Of a stretch of DNA of 63,109 nt, positions 7,673-16,351 are shown in pieces. The position numbers and the translations under genes are program-made. A model generated the notes under the pieces. The model ran no database searches and had not been told where the DNA came from. It worked only from the letters and a program-made list of their open reading frames with translations. Origin of the DNA: Muribaculaceae bacterium (lineage in GTDB: Bacteria; Bacteroidota; Bacteroidia; Bacteroidales; Muribaculaceae); NCBI GenBank assembly GCA_017651515.1, contig JAGCCU010000080.1:1-63109 (forward strand), written 5' to 3'. The first letter of the stretch is position 1. Every line of letters starts with the position of its first letter.

Positions 7673-10600
7673 ATGCCATTAAGAAGGTTGTTAATAACAG
7701 TGTTGCTGCAGGTGTCGGCACTGGCTGTCGTGGCTGGTGTGGGCCAACACAACCGTGCCATAGGTCAGTATCCTGGCAATCCAAATGAGTATTACGGACC
7801 GGAACTTGTACCAGGTGGCGAATACCGCAATGTGGCATTACATCGCACTACGAAGCAATCTTCATCGTGGGATTTCAACCTTACATCGCAACTGCTTACC
7901 GATGGAATGATTGAAACCGTGGAACCTGCATGGCTCACAGTGACTACACCCGATGGCGAAGTACCGATACACAAGAGAGAAGCTGCTATCGACGGAAACG
8001 AATGGACATGCAACGTGGTGATGGGCAATAATACATGGCTGCAATATGATTGGCACGGCATGAGCATCGATGTGGATGAGGTGCAGATGATTTGTAGCAT
8101 GGCTTATTGCAATGATGCTCTACAAGGTTTTAGTATCCGCTTACTCACTTCTAACGATGGCGCCAAATGGCACACAGCCGATGTGTGGACAGGTGACAGT
8201 CTGCCTGGGACAGCGTCGCGTCGTCGCGTACACATAGACCCCAACAAGGACAATGGCGACGATGACTTGATTCCAACCCGTAATATCAACCACACTTTTC
8301 ACCTTAACGGCGGCAGTTTCTCACACCTGCGACTTGAGATGAACGTTCCAGCAGCAGTACACTGGACTATTACTGAGCTGGTGATGCAGAAAAATGGGAA
8401 ACGAGCCAAAGGTGTCTTGCCGGCTACCCACTTCGCCAGTGTGTGGCGTGGTGCTACTTGCCTTAATGAGTGGGTCTCGATTGACCTTGGTGCGCAAGCT
8501 GTGATTGACAAGATGAATATACATTGGCTCCGTCCTGTGCAAGGCATCATAGAAGTCAGTGATGATGAGGTCTCCTGGAGCAAGATTGCATCACTGGAAC
8601 ATAGTTCCAAAGAAGTGAGATTCAGTCCTACTACATGCAGATATGTGCGACTGATGACACCCGAGAGTGTAGAGCCTCCTTGCATCAGCGAGATAGAGGT
8701 GATGGGAACGGGCGGGGTAACCATTGTGCCACACCCACCGGTAGGATGGCATGAAAGTAAATGGATGCTTGATGGGGGTGACTGGCGCTTGCAGCGCGCC
8801 TCGCTGGTCGATGCAGATGGAGATAGGATATCATCGCAGGATTATGATGTCAACGGTTGGCTTGTGGCTACAGTTCCTGCTACCGTGCTTTCAAGTTATG
8901 TCAATGCGGGAGCATTGCCCGATATGAACTACGATGACAATTTGTTGCTGGCATCAGAGTCGTGGTTCAATGGAGATTTCTGGTATAGGCGCACCTTCGA
9001 CCTGCCGAGTGAGATGAATGGCTGCCGTGTGATGCTAAATCTTGATGGTATTAACTGGAAGGCCGATGTGTGGCTCAATGGTGTGTTTGTTGATCGTGTA
9101 GAGGGCGCGTTCAAGCGCGGGAAGTATGACATCACATCATATCTTAAGCCCACAGATAATGTGCTCGCAATTCAGATTATCGCCAATGCGAATCCTGGAG
9201 GTGTGAAACTCAAGACCGAGAAAAACACTGATTTCAATGGTGGCATTCTGGGTGCAGATAATCCCACTTTTCACGCAACTGTTGGTTGGGACTGGATTTC
9301 GACTATCAAGGGGCGCGATATCGGCATTTGGGATGATGTCTATCTTACTGCATCTGGCGATGTTACTTTAAGCGACCCTGTGGTAACAACTGTACTCTCA
9401 ACTGGCGACACCTTGGCAACGATGACACCTGCTATTATGCTTTCCAATCATGCCGACCATGATGTGACAGGCACTCTGAGCGGCAATATAGGTGACATTC
9501 ATTTTGAAAAACAGGTCACGGTAATGGCACACGATCAGGAAGAGATAACCTTCTCTCCAGCTGAATATGACCAACTCCGCAACCAGCATATGCACCTATG
9601 GTGGCCTAATGGATATGGAGAGCCATATATTTATAATGCAGGCTTTACTTTCACAGTTGATGGTGTGTTGAGCGATAGCATCCGTTATCTGGCTGGCATT
9701 CGCGAGGTTGAGACGCGTGACAAGGACACTCAATTGCGTCTTTATGTGAATCATCGGCGTGTGGAGCCGTTAGGTGGCAACTGGGCTTTCAGCGAAAACA
9801 ACCTGAACTATCGTGGTCGCGAATTTGATGCTGCCGTGAAGTATCATCACGAGATGAATTATAACATGATTCGCAACTGGGTGGGAATGACAGGTGACAG
9901 TGAGTTTTACGAAGCCTGCGACCGCTACGGCATAATGGTGTGGCAGGACTTCTGGTTGGCAAATCCAGCTGATGGGCCTGATCCTGAAAATGAATCAATG
10001 TTCATGGACAATGCCCGCGATTTAGTCAAGAAGATACGTCGTCATCCATGTGTAGCCATCTACTGCGGTCGCAACGAAGGCTATCCTCCTAAAACCCTCG
10101 ACGAAGGTCTGCGCCAAACCGTGGCGACTCTGCATCCAGGATTGGACTACATCTCCAGTTCGGCAGATGATGGTGTTAGTGGCCATGGTCCTTATCAGGC
10201 TCTTAAGCCAGAAGAATATTTTACAAGACAGACCGGCAAACTACACACTGAGCGTGGCATGCCTTGCGTGATGAACATTGAAAGTTTAAGTCGCACGCTT
10301 GATGCAAGTCACCTCTGGCCGCAGAACACATATTGGGGACGTCATGACTTTACTCAGGAAGGCGCCCAGCACGGGGCATCGTTCAATCAGTTGATAGAAG
10401 ACTGTTTTGGTGCGCCGCAGTCAGCCGAAGAATTCACACAATGGGCTCAATGGATAAACTATGAAGGCTATAGGGCGATGTATGAATCCACGAGTCGTGA
10501 CCGCATGGGACTGCTGATATGGATGAGTCACCCCTGTTGGCCATCGATGGTATGGCAAACATATGACTATTATTTTGAACCAACTGCTGCTTACTTTGGA

Positions 10601-11206
10601 GTGAAACACGCATGTGAACCGCTGCATGTACAATTGAATCCTGTTTCGCGCAATGTTGAGGTGATAAACCGCTCGGCAGGCCATCATCAAGGTATTGTCA
10701 AGGCCTTGGCAATTGGTCTTGACGGTAAGGAACTATGGACTGATAGTCAGCCATACAGTTGCGATGAAGATATCACACGTCAGGCGATGTCTGTGGTAGC
10801 GCCATCTGATTTCACTGAGGCCTATATTCTGCGTCTTATGCTAACCGATGATGACGGTCTTTTGCGTTCTCAAAATGATTATGTGCGCAGCAGTGCTGAT
10901 GGCGAGCGCAAGGCACTACGCACAATGCCACTTGCAACCATTGAGGCATCAATGCAAGTGGATGTAAACCATGCAAAAATAACCCTGACAAATACTGGTT
11001 CCGTGCCGGCAATGATGCTGCGCCTCAACTTGAAAGGCAGTGACGGCGAGCAGATTCTTCCTGTCATCTACAGCGACAACTACATGCACTTGTTAGCAGG
11101 CGAAAGCCGCACCATCACCATCGAATGGAATCCCGCTGACACCCGTGGCACCACACCTCAAATTGAAATAACTGGCGCTAATCTGCCATTAATAACCGTT
11201 TATTAA
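7673..11206 (+). CDS. Secreted GH2-family glycoside hydrolase with F5/8-type C domains
   Basis: A 1177-aa exported enzyme with an N-terminal hydrophobic signal. Two discoidin (F5/8 type C)-like regions are seen at about 50-240 and 245-350. The GH2 sugar-binding and Ig-like parts follow, then the TIM barrel from about 690. The acid/base is probably E802 in YCGRNEG and the nucleophile E860 in HTERGMP; both motifs are conserved in the exo-beta-glucosaminidase / beta-mannosidase branch of GH2. Residues such as MIRNWVGMTGD and MVWQDFWLANP also fit that branch. The exact substrate cannot be settled. GH3 follows 4 nt after the stop, so the two are co-transcribed, and the convergent GH125 suggests a role in mannose- or GlcNAc-containing glycans. 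Confidence 0.85.
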   Translation: MPLRRLLITVLLQVSALAVVAGVGQHNRAIGQYPGNPNEYYGPELVPGGEYRNVALHRTTKQSSSWDFNLTSQLLTDGMIETVEPAWLTVTTPDGEVPIHKREAAIDGNEWTCNVVMGNNTWLQYDWHGMSIDVDEVQMICSMAYCNDALQGFSIRLLTSNDGAKWHTADVWTGDSLPGTASRRRVHIDPNKDNGDDDLIPTRNINHTFHLNGGSFSHLRLEMNVPAAVHWTITELVMQKNGKRAKGVLPATHFASVWRGATCLNEWVSIDLGAQAVIDKMNIHWLRPVQGIIEVSDDEVSWSKIASLEHSSKEVRFSPTTCRYVRLMTPESVEPPCISEIEVMGTGGVTIVPHPPVGWHESKWMLDGGDWRLQRASLVDADGDRISSQDYDVNGWLVATVPATVLSSYVNAGALPDMNYDDNLLLASESWFNGDFWYRRTFDLPSEMNGCRVMLNLDGINWKADVWLNGVFVDRVEGAFKRGKYDITSYLKPTDNVLAIQIIANANPGGVKLKTEKNTDFNGGILGADNPTFHATVGWDWISTIKGRDIGIWDDVYLTASGDVTLSDPVVTTVLSTGDTLATMTPAIMLSNHADHDVTGTLSGNIGDIHFEKQVTVMAHDQEEITFSPAEYDQLRNQHMHLWWPNGYGEPYIYNAGFTFTVDGVLSDSIRYLAGIREVETRDKDTQLRLYVNHRRVEPLGGNWAFSENNLNYRGREFDAAVKYHHEMNYNMIRNWVGMTGDSEFYEACDRYGIMVWQDFWLANPADGPDPENESMFMDNARDLVKKIRRHPCVAIYCGRNEGYPPKTLDEGLRQTVATLHPGLDYISSSADDGVSGHGPYQALKPEEYFTRQTGKLHTERGMPCVMNIESLSRTLDASHLWPQNTYWGRHDFTQEGAQHGASFNQLIEDCFGAPQSAEEFTQWAQWINYEGYRAMYESTSRDRMGLLIWMSHPCWPSMVWQTYDYYFEPTAAYFGVKHACEPLHVQLNPVSRNVEVINRSAGHHQGIVKALAIGLDGKELWTDSQPYSCDEDITRQAMSVVAPSDFTEAYILRLMLTDDDGLLRSQNDYVRSSADGERKALRTMPLATIEASMQVDVNHAKITLTNTGSVPAMMLRLNLKGSDGEQILPVIYSDNYMHLLAGESRTITIEWNPADTRGTTPQIEITGANLPLITVY

Positions 11207-11210
11207 TGAG

Positions 11211-13541
11211 ATGAATAATAACATTCTACGTTTAAATAAAATAGTTTTAGTCATAATGCTGTCATGCTTTGCGGCAACAGCGTCTACGTTGCCGTATAAG
11301 GATGCATGGTTGCCTGTTGAGGAGCGCGTGGCTGACTTGCTCAGCCGGATGACTGTCGAGGAGAAAGTGGGTCAGCTGGTATGCCTGATGGGTTGGAATT
11401 CCTATGTTCTCCAGGAAGGGCATTTGAGCATTAGCGATGATTTTCGTCGTCAGGTGAAAGAACAGGGCGTAGGCATGTATTGGGCAGTGATGCGTGCCGA
11501 CCCATGGACGCGAAAATCTCTTTCCAATGGTTTGAACCCTTCTCTTGCTGCTCAGGCTGTCAATGCGATGCAGCACTTTGCCGTTGACAGTACGCGCCTC
11601 GGCATCCCTCTGCTACTTGCTGAAGAAGCTCCGCACGGCCACATGGCAATCGGCGCCACGGTGTTTCCGACTGGTTTGGGTATGGCTGCAACTTGGTCGC
11701 CTGAACTCATCCAAAAAGTGGGAGAGATAATTGGAAAGGAAATCAGGTTACAAGGAGGCCATATCAGCTATGGTCCTGTGATGGACTTGAGCCGTGATAC
11801 TCGTTGGTCGCGCGTAGAGGAGACGATGGGCGAAGACCCATATTTGAGCGGCTCGCTTGGTGCAGCTATGGTGCAAGGTTTGTGTTGTAATCAACCATAT
11901 TCTACTGTGGCAACGCTGAAACACTTCATTGGCTATGGCAGCAGCGAGGGAGGCTTGAACGGAGCCCGAACGATGGTAGGCGAGCGCGAGTTGCGACAAA
12001 TGCTTATGCCTCAGTTTAAGCAGGCGATAGATGCAGGAGCGCGCTCGGTGATGACAGCCTATAACACCATTGATGGCGTACCCTGTACCTCAAACCGAGC
12101 CTTGATTGCTAATGTGCTTCGCGGCGAATGGGGATTCGATGAAGGTTTAGTTGTAAGCGACCTCTACAGTATAGATGTTATTCACAACACCCACCACGTC
12201 GCAGCCTCCAAACTTGAAGCTGCCATAGCTGCCATGAATGCCGGTGTTGATGTTGATTTGGGTGGGAATTGTTATTCTCAGTTGCCCGAAGCCCTTAATA
12301 AGGGTCTTGTGACTATGGAACAGCTTGACAAAGCCGTGAGTCGCGTGCTGCGTCTGAAGTTCGAGTTGGGGCTCTTTGAAAATCCGTATGTTGATTCTGA
12401 TAAGGCTTCAGAAGGTGTACACGATTCGGCTGCAGTGGAGATTGCTCAACAAGTAGCGCAAGCTTCAGTTACACTTCTAAAGAATAACGGCATTCTTCCA
12501 TTGCAAAAAGATACTCGAGTGGCAGTCGTGGGACCGAATGCAGATAATGTATATAACCAACTTGGCGATTACACTGCTCCGCAACCTGATGGTAAGGTCG
12601 TTACCGTCTATGATGGCATTAAGGCCAAGTTGCCGCAAGGAAATTGCACGTATGTGCGTGGTTGTGCCATTCGTGACACTTCCGAGTGCGACATTGCCGA
12701 AGCCGTGAATGCCGCCAACGAGGCCGACGTGGTGATTGCCGTGGTGGGAGGTTCGTCGGCCCGCGATTTCCGCACTTCTTACGAGGAAACCGGTGCTGCC
12801 GTTACTAAGCCCACGGTGAGCGACATGGAGAGCGGCGAAGGTTTTGACCGCGCTACGCTGGAATTGCTTGGTGGGCAGAACGAGTTACTCACCGCCTTGA
12901 AGCAGACAGGCAAACCACTGGTAGTGGTTTACATTGAAGGACGCCCTCTTGATAAGACTTGGGCCGATGAAAATGCCGATGCCTTGCTGACGGCTTATTA
13001 CCCAGGTGAGCAGGGTGGGGCAGCTATTGCCGACGTGCTCTTTGGCGACTATAATCCAGCTGGTCGATTGCCAATTTCAGTGCCGCGGCATGAGGGCCAA
13101 ATTCCAGTGTATTATAACCGTCCAGCCGTTGGACATGACTATGTTGAGATGCCAGCCACGCCGCTTTATCCTTTCGGTTTTGGACTTAGCTATACCACGT
13201 TTGATTATTCCGATATTAGCATCGCAGGTGACGGAAATGAGGGGTATGAGGTCAGTTTCATGCTCACCAATATCGGCGACCGCCGTGGCGATGAGGTGGT
13301 GCAGCTATATGTACACGATCGCGTGGCTTCGGTGGTGCAACCAGAACGTCAGTTGAAGGCGTTCAGGCGCATTACTCTCGAAGCGGGTCAGTCGCAACGT
13401 GTAACACTTCATCTAGACCGCGAGGCATTGGCCATCGTAGATGCTGACATGCACTGGACGGTGGAGCCGGGTGACTTCGACATCTTAGTCGGGTCTTCCA
13501 GCACCGATATCCGCCTCGAGGGCTCCATCACCGTACAGTGA
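11211..13541 (+). CDS. Secreted GH3-family beta-glycosidase (BglX-like)
   Basis: A 776-aa GH3 enzyme with an N-terminal signal peptide. The (beta/alpha)8 domain contains RMTVEEKVGQLV, the KHFIGYG segment and the nucleophile D317 in VVSDLYSID (the SDW motif in many relatives). The alpha/beta sandwich domain and a C-terminal fibronectin-III-like domain (YVHDRVASVVQPERQLKAF) follow. The family removes terminal beta-linked glucose, xylose or GlcNAc; specificity is not readable here. The ATG lies 4 nt after the GH2 stop, so it is the second gene of an operon. It converges on GH125 with only 3 nt between the stop codons. Confidence 0.9.
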   Translation: MNNNILRLNKIVLVIMLSCFAATASTLPYKDAWLPVEERVADLLSRMTVEEKVGQLVCLMGWNSYVLQEGHLSISDDFRRQVKEQGVGMYWAVMRADPWTRKSLSNGLNPSLAAQAVNAMQHFAVDSTRLGIPLLLAEEAPHGHMAIGATVFPTGLGMAATWSPELIQKVGEIIGKEIRLQGGHISYGPVMDLSRDTRWSRVEETMGEDPYLSGSLGAAMVQGLCCNQPYSTVATLKHFIGYGSSEGGLNGARTMVGERELRQMLMPQFKQAIDAGARSVMTAYNTIDGVPCTSNRALIANVLRGEWGFDEGLVVSDLYSIDVIHNTHHVAASKLEAAIAAMNAGVDVDLGGNCYSQLPEALNKGLVTMEQLDKAVSRVLRLKFELGLFENPYVDSDKASEGVHDSAAVEIAQQVAQASVTLLKNNGILPLQKDTRVAVVGPNADNVYNQLGDYTAPQPDGKVVTVYDGIKAKLPQGNCTYVRGCAIRDTSECDIAEAVNAANEADVVIAVVGGSSARDFRTSYEETGAAVTKPTVSDMESGEGFDRATLELLGGQNELLTALKQTGKPLVVVYIEGRPLDKTWADENADALLTAYYPGEQGGAAIADVLFGDYNPAGRLPISVPRHEGQIPVYYNRPAVGHDYVEMPATPLYPFGFGLSYTTFDYSDISIAGDGNEGYEVSFMLTNIGDRRGDEVVQLYVHDRVASVVQPERQLKAFRRITLEAGQSQRVTLHLDREALAIVDADMHWTVEPGDFDILVGSSSTDIRLEGSITVQ

Positions 13542-13544
13542 ATT

Positions 13545-14993
13545 CTAAATGGAGTTCAGCAGGTCAAGGCGGCCGTCGTCGATGAGTTTGAGAATAAGTT
13601 CTCCGAATAGCGTGTTCTGCCATGCAAACCAGCGACGGGTGTAGTTGTTCGGATCATCTTTATGGAATGATTCGTGCATGTACCCCGTACCTGCATCAGC
13701 ATTTATCAACGTGACGAGACATTGTCGGATTTCGGTTTCGTCTTGGCTGGTGAAAGCGCGCATCATGATGCTCATGGGCCAGATCATGTCGCGTCCGACA
13801 TGAGGACCACCGATGCCCTCGGCTGCCGAACCTTTGAAAAAGTAAGGATTGTCTTCGCTGAGTACGAATCGGCGCGTGTTCTGATAGATGGGGTCATCAG
13901 CGGGAACATCGCCCAGATAAGGCATGGCTAGCAGGCTTGGCACGTTGGCATCGTCCATGAGATTCTGGCCGCCATAGCCGTCAATCTCAAAAGCATAGAT
14001 TTCACCATATTTGGGATGATTTACCACGGCATATTTGCGCAGAGCCTGTTCCACCTCATCAGCCAGAATCGTGCAGCGACCAGCCATTTCGGTATCGTGA
14101 TTGACCGTTGTGAGGATGCGTGCAGCCTTGCGAAGCGATGACACTGCCATGAAGTTGCTGGGAATAAGGAACTGGAAGATGGTGACATCGTCACTGGGAC
14201 GGAACGCCGATGCAATGAGTCCGATGGGTTTGACTGGGTTGCCGTAGCCGCCATAGGGACGAGTGTCGGTAGCAACGGCGGTCTGTCGCTGGAAGCGGTA
14301 ACTGCCGCGTCCAAGTTTTTGCTGCTGGTCGGTGAACACTTGCAGAACCTTTTCGATTGCCTCGCGCCAAGTGACACCGAATATCGACGTGTCACCAGTC
14401 ACTTGCCAGTATTCATAGGCCAGTCTGATGGGGTAGCACAGCGAGTCAATCTCATATTTGCGCTCATGCAATTCAGGCTTCATGTCGGTGTAGTCGCTGC
14501 TCCAGTAGCTCCCCGTTGGGCCATCGTTGAATGCATTGGCGTAAGGGTCGAGCACTATGCAACTGAATTGGCGGTTAATGACGCCGGCGATGAGTAGCCG
14601 CAGTCGCTCATCATTTCGCGCAAAACGCACGTAAGGCCACACTTGTGCCCCCGAGTCGCGCAGCCACATGGCATGGATGTCGCCGGTATAGACGAAGGTG
14701 TCAGGCTGACCCTCATCGTCAATTCTGAAATGTACAGTCGTGTCGAGAGTGTTTGGGAAACACTTGGCAAACATCTCTGCCAGTTTTTTGTTCTTGAGCA
14801 GCTTTTGCACTCGTGCTATCTCTTTTTCAATGCTCTGGCTCACGAAGAGTCGTTCGGCTGGCAGCACTCGATGATCCGTCGGGGTGGCCTCTTCCTGTGA
14901 GAAATCCTTCAGCACCTGGCCTTGCGACCAGCCTGTCAGTGACGTTGCAGCCACCATTGTCAGTGCACATGCTATGAGTATGATTCGTTTCAT
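13545..14993 (-). CDS. GH125 exo-alpha-1,6-mannosidase (DUF1237)
   Basis: A 482-aa protein with an N-terminal signal (KRIILIACALTMVAATSL). Family hallmarks include FVYTGDIHAMWLRDSGAQ, DPYANAFNDGPTGSYW, the YEIDSLCYPIRLAYEYW segment and MHESFHKDDPNNYTRRWFAW near the C-terminus. GH125 enzymes are inverting exo-alpha-1,6-mannosidases that act on N-glycan or mannan side chains. The gene is transcribed toward GH3 and has its own promoter box upstream. Confidence 0.93.
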   Translation of the reverse strand: MKRIILIACALTMVAATSLTGWSQGQVLKDFSQEEATPTDHRVLPAERLFVSQSIEKEIARVQKLLKNKKLAEMFAKCFPNTLDTTVHFRIDDEGQPDTFVYTGDIHAMWLRDSGAQVWPYVRFARNDERLRLLIAGVINRQFSCIVLDPYANAFNDGPTGSYWSSDYTDMKPELHERKYEIDSLCYPIRLAYEYWQVTGDTSIFGVTWREAIEKVLQVFTDQQQKLGRGSYRFQRQTAVATDTRPYGGYGNPVKPIGLIASAFRPSDDVTIFQFLIPSNFMAVSSLRKAARILTTVNHDTEMAGRCTILADEVEQALRKYAVVNHPKYGEIYAFEIDGYGGQNLMDDANVPSLLAMPYLGDVPADDPIYQNTRRFVLSEDNPYFFKGSAAEGIGGPHVGRDMIWPMSIMMRAFTSQDETEIRQCLVTLINADAGTGYMHESFHKDDPNNYTRRWFAWQNTLFGELILKLIDDGRLDLLNSI

Positions 14994-15018
14994 GACTTTT
15001 GCTTTTTTATTTGTGTGC

Positions 15019-15026
15019 CAAAGTTA
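15019..15026 (-). promoter_or_regulatory. -7 box of the GH125 gene
   Basis: TAACTTTG on the minus strand, 26 nt before the GH125 ATG. Twenty nt further upstream lies ATTG (15050-15047), one base off the -33 TTTG. Confidence 0.55.
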
Positions 15027-15191
15027 GTGATTACTTTTTACATGTGCAATGTCGGTTATCAGTTTTCAGTTGATAAGCATTACGAGCTACAAGTAGACGA
15101 GGCTTGGTTCTAGGCTCTCGGCTCTCGGTTCTCTCGGAAAGTTTGAAGAAAAAAATAAGGGTTATATGCATCAATAGTTAATAATTATATG

Positions 15192-15199
15192 TACCTTTG
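15192..15199 (+). promoter_or_regulatory. -7 box of the 15251 secreted-protein gene
   Basis: TACCTTTG, an exact TAnnTTTG match, lies 51 nt before the ATG at 15251. No convincing -33 TTTG is seen at the right distance. Confidence 0.55.
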
Positions 15200-15250
15200 C
15201 CTTTTTGAACATCAAATTATTGTAATATAACACTAAAAATCACATCAATT

Positions 15251-16111
15251 ATGAAGAAATTTTACATGATTCTCGCAGCTGTTGCTGCTCTGACTATTAC
15301 CGCACAAGCCCAGGAAACTGGTGAAATCCAAGTTGGCGACCCTGAGTCTGCCTCTACCTACAACGGCTCTTATTTCGACATGTCGCCCACCAACTTCTAT
15401 CTGGCTCACACCGGCTCTCAGATGATTTTCACCCCCGACGTGCTGGCCGACCTTGACGGGAAGGAGAACGTGAAGATCACTCAGCTGGATTTCAAGTTTT
15501 ACAGTGAATCTTATGAGGAGATAGAACGCAACGTGAAGATTTATCTTCAGGAGACCGACGCCACCCAGTTCGCCGTGGTTGACGGCAAAAAGCAGTTCTT
15601 CCAATTAGGAGAACTCGTTTATGACGATGCAATCGACGTTGATCTGCTCGAAGGCTATGGCGAGGACTGCTACCTCACATTCCCATTAGAGTTTGACTTC
15701 ACACCAGGTAGCGGTTTAATCGTCACTATTGTCTTCGATGCAGAAGATGACGACAACTGCACCATGGGCAGCGACTATGCTCCCTTCTACTCTTCGGGTA
15801 TCACAGGCAAAGCTATGACCTATACTTCCAACTGGACCAGCTTCGTTGACTATGCAGAGGGTGATGATTTCCCCGATGCAACAGCAATGCTCGGATGCGG
15901 AACGAATGTTGATCTTCCATTGACCAATATTTCTTACACCTACGATGAGCCACAGCCCACTGCTATCAACGATCTCTCGGAGGGTAAGACCGTTGCAGCC
16001 GTCCGCTACTATGGCATCGACGGCAAGCCAATGAGCCAGCCACAGGGCATTGCCATCGCAGTCACCACTTACACCGATGGAACAACTGAATCCGTTAAGA
16101 TCGTGAAATAA
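15251..16111 (+). CDS. Secreted protein of unknown function with C-terminal sorting-like tail
   Basis: A 286-aa protein with a clear signal peptide (KKFYMILAAVAALTITAQAQ). The middle is an acidic beta-rich domain, with a stretch of alternating strands such as VKITQLDFKFYSES, that I cannot assign to a known family. The last 40 residues (VRYYGIDGKPMSQPQGIAI to TESVKIVK) look like the short beta-sandwich tails of Bacteroidales secreted proteins, reminiscent of type IX sorting domains. It is monocistronic, with a promoter box upstream and a strong terminator downstream. Confidence 0.75.
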   Translation: MKKFYMILAAVAALTITAQAQETGEIQVGDPESASTYNGSYFDMSPTNFYLAHTGSQMIFTPDVLADLDGKENVKITQLDFKFYSESYEEIERNVKIYLQETDATQFAVVDGKKQFFQLGELVYDDAIDVDLLEGYGEDCYLTFPLEFDFTPGSGLIVTIVFDAEDDDNCTMGSDYAPFYSSGITGKAMTYTSNWTSFVDYAEGDDFPDATAMLGCGTNVDLPLTNISYTYDEPQPTAINDLSEGKTVAAVRYYGIDGKPMSQPQGIAIAVTTYTDGTTESVKIVK

Positions 16112-16136
16112 ACATCACGTTTCACGATATATTAAA

Positions 16137-16165
16137 GAACCGAGCCTTATGACTCGGTTCTTTTT
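16137..16165 (+). terminator. Rho-independent terminator after the 15251 gene
   Basis: GAACCGAG (16137-16144) pairs with CTCGGTTC (16153-16160) around an 8-nt loop, followed by TTTTT. Confidence 0.85.
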
Positions 16166-16244
16166 GTTTATTTACTCGTCTACTTGTAACTCGTAGCTTG
16201 TAGCTAAACGCTTGTTGGTTCTATTAAGCTATTCTTATAATAAA

Positions 16245-16269
16245 GGGGGTGTCGCTATCGCGCACCCCC
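16245..16269. repeat. Intergenic GC-rich hairpin
   Basis: GGGGGTG (16245-16251) pairs with CACCCCC (16263-16269), and an inner CGC/GCG pair closes a 4-nt loop. No T-tract follows, so it is not a typical terminator. A second small hairpin with a TTCG loop (GCCCTTCGGGC) lies just downstream near 16285. Confidence 0.5.
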
Positions 16270-16351
16270 GGTTATATAAATCTCGCCCTTCGGGCTTAGT
16301 TCACATTCCTCACTGAAGACTGAAAACTGATTACTGAAAACTGAGAACTTC

